A stretch of 7,333 nt of DNA from Acidobacteriota bacterium (GTDB lineage Bacteria > Acidobacteriota > Terriglobia > Acidiferrales > UBA7541). Below are positions 6,422 through 7,333 of the stretch, one piece after another; position 1 is the stretch's first letter; each line of letters opens with the position of its first letter. Under the pieces are notes generated by a model, which worked only from the letters and a program-made list of their open reading frames with translations, did no database searches and was not told the origin of the DNA. The position numbers and the translations under genes are program-made. The stretch is taken from NCBI GenBank assembly GCA_003224135.1, contig QHYO01000015.1:4138-11470 (forward strand), read 5' to 3'.

Positions 6422-7333
6422 GATCGACCTTTCCTGAGGCTCGCATTTCCGACTCCCTCGGACGTTGCTGAGGGCTTGATACGAAGGGGGCAGCAGGAGC
6501 CCCTGGGATAGTTGCCGAACGGCCAGCGCGGTGTTTTTCAATTAGGACCGCAAGGCGGTCGCGATCAACCGGTTTGATAAGGTAATTGGAGGCCCCCAAA
6601 TCAAGGCCCATCGCTTCATTGTCGACAATGGTGACCATGATCACCGGAACCTCAGCCAACACTGGATCGCTCTTCAGCTTCTTTAGCACTGTCCAGCCAT
6701 CACTCCCGGGCATAACTACGTCCAGCGTGATAACGAGCGGGCGCATTTGCCGCGCAAGTTGTATGCCTTCTTCGCCACTCGCTGCGGCCATTACATGAAA
6801 TCCCAGCTTGCCAAAAAAACGCGACATCAGATCGCGAACCGAAGCGTCATCGTCTATGACGAGAATCCTATCTTTGTGGGTTTTGGATTCCGCCAATGAG
6901 GAAGCGACATCACCGCCTGCCATCGAGCGCGCGGATTCTGGCCCCTCCATGACGACCTGCATCGGCAAGTACACCGTGAAAGTCGCACCCTGCCCAGGCT
7001 CACTTTCCACTGAGACGCGCCCCTTCATCAGCTGTACGAACCGATAGGTAATGGCGAGTCCCAAACCAGTTCCCCCGTACTTTCGAGCGATCGACACATC
7101 CGCTTGAGAAAACTCGTGGAACAGATTTTCTTTCTGCTTAGCCGTGATTCCAATTCCTGTGTCGCTGACACGGAATCGAACCCAATCCGCGCCTTCGACT
7201 CTGCTTTGATCGACATCCACCGAGACAGTGCCATGATCGGTAAACTTGCAGGCGTTACTCAGCAAATTGAACAAGATCTGTCTGACTTTGGTTACGTCCG
7301 CGCGCATCGCTCCGAGGTTGTTTGCTACGCGCA
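6393..7333 (-). CDS. Hybrid sensor histidine kinase, C-terminal part (HATPase_c plus receiver), cut by the right edge
   Basis: About 312 residues are visible; the frame is open at the right edge. Reading RVANNLGAMRADVTKVRQIL leads straight into the ATP-binding domain, so the Met at 7307 is internal and the sensor and H-box regions lie outside the window. The HATPase_c domain at visible residues 1-123 has N-box NLLSNACKFT (22-31), G1 DTGIGI (57-62), the F-box region FHEFSQAD and G2 GGTGLGL (86-92). A linker precedes the receiver at about 154-268, with Asp160/Asp161, phospho-acceptor Asp204 (LDVVMP), Thr234 and Lys253. A Pro/Ser/Arg-rich tail of about 45 residues follows. All catalytic motifs seen are intact. 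It is the most upstream visible gene of the signalling operon and the probable phosphate source for its receivers. The final 29 bases overlap the next gene, which suggests translational coupling. Confidence 0.95.
   Translation of the reverse strand, partial: RVANNLGAMRADVTKVRQILFNLLSNACKFTDHGTVSVDVDQSRVEGADWVRFRVSDTGIGITAKQKENLFHEFSQADVSIARKYGGTGLGLAITYRFVQLMKGRVSVESEPGQGATFTVYLPMQVVMEGPESARSMAGGDVASSLAESKTHKDRILVIDDDASVRDLMSRFFGKLGFHVMAAASGEEGIQLARQMRPLVITLDVVMPGSDGWTVLKKLKSDPVLAEVPVIMVTIVDNEAMGLDLGASNYLIKPVDRDRLAVLIEKHRAGRSATIPGAPAAPFVSSPQQRPRESEMRASGKVDHAEDLVSRR

Noticed and set aside
6422..6541. Longer N-terminus for the single-domain receiver (start at 6541)
   Set aside because: It would overlap the kinase gene by about 150 bases and add a non-family extension. 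ATG 6421 has a good ribosome binding site and gives the standard receiver length.
1..7333. CRISPR array, tRNA, rRNA, IS element or anti-phage system
   Set aside because: No regularly spaced repeats, no cloverleaf or rRNA-like blocks, no transposase or nuclease motifs in any frame. The genes are ordinary signalling and export families.

Overview
The window most likely comes from an Acidobacteriota genome, or something close to it. The main clue is a decayed gene pair at 504-933. It is the C-terminal end of a PadR-family repressor, overlapped by ATGA with the N-terminal part of an 'ADOP'-type macrolide-exporter-like permease. That pairing is very characteristic of Acidobacteriota. The mixed-GC coding style and the multi-receiver c-di-GMP signalling genes fit but do not prove it. 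No rRNA, tRNA, CRISPR array, transposase or integrase is visible.

Left part (1-950, + strand): an unrecognised reading frame open to the left edge ends at 400. About 100 bases without visible content follow, then the PadR/ADOP remnant. The permease remnant carries two single-base frame disruptions and loses all family similarity near 933. This is only about 17 bases before the 3' end of the convergent exporter operon, so 933-950 looks like an old rearrangement or deletion junction.

Middle (951-3812, - strand): a compact three-gene exporter operon, transcribed right to left: FtsX/DevC-type permease, ABC ATPase, HlyD/DevB-type periplasmic adaptor. The ATPase start overlaps the permease stop by 8 bases (GTG with a strong ribosome binding site). 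The adaptor start overlaps the ATPase stop as ATGA. No outer-membrane TolC partner is in the window. A possible promoter lies in the 126-base gap upstream of the permease.

Right part (3939-7333, - strand): a tightly coupled signalling operon, also read right to left. It holds the C-terminal half of a hybrid histidine kinase (catalytic domain plus receiver, cut by the window edge), a single-domain receiver, and a 703-residue REC-PAS-GGDEF-EAL protein. The first two genes overlap by 29 bases, and the second and third overlap as ATGA. The likely logic is sensing by the kinase, phosphotransfer to one or more of three receivers, and output as a change in cyclic di-GMP. The GGDEF and EAL catalytic motifs both look intact, but the GGDEF domain carries an unusual internal repeat of about nine residues just before the active-site loop.

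Whether the signalling operon controls the exporter cannot be told from sequence; the link is only adjacency and shared strand. I see no clearly new system. The items most worth checking are the GGDEF repeat, the three-receiver arrangement and the junction at 933-950.
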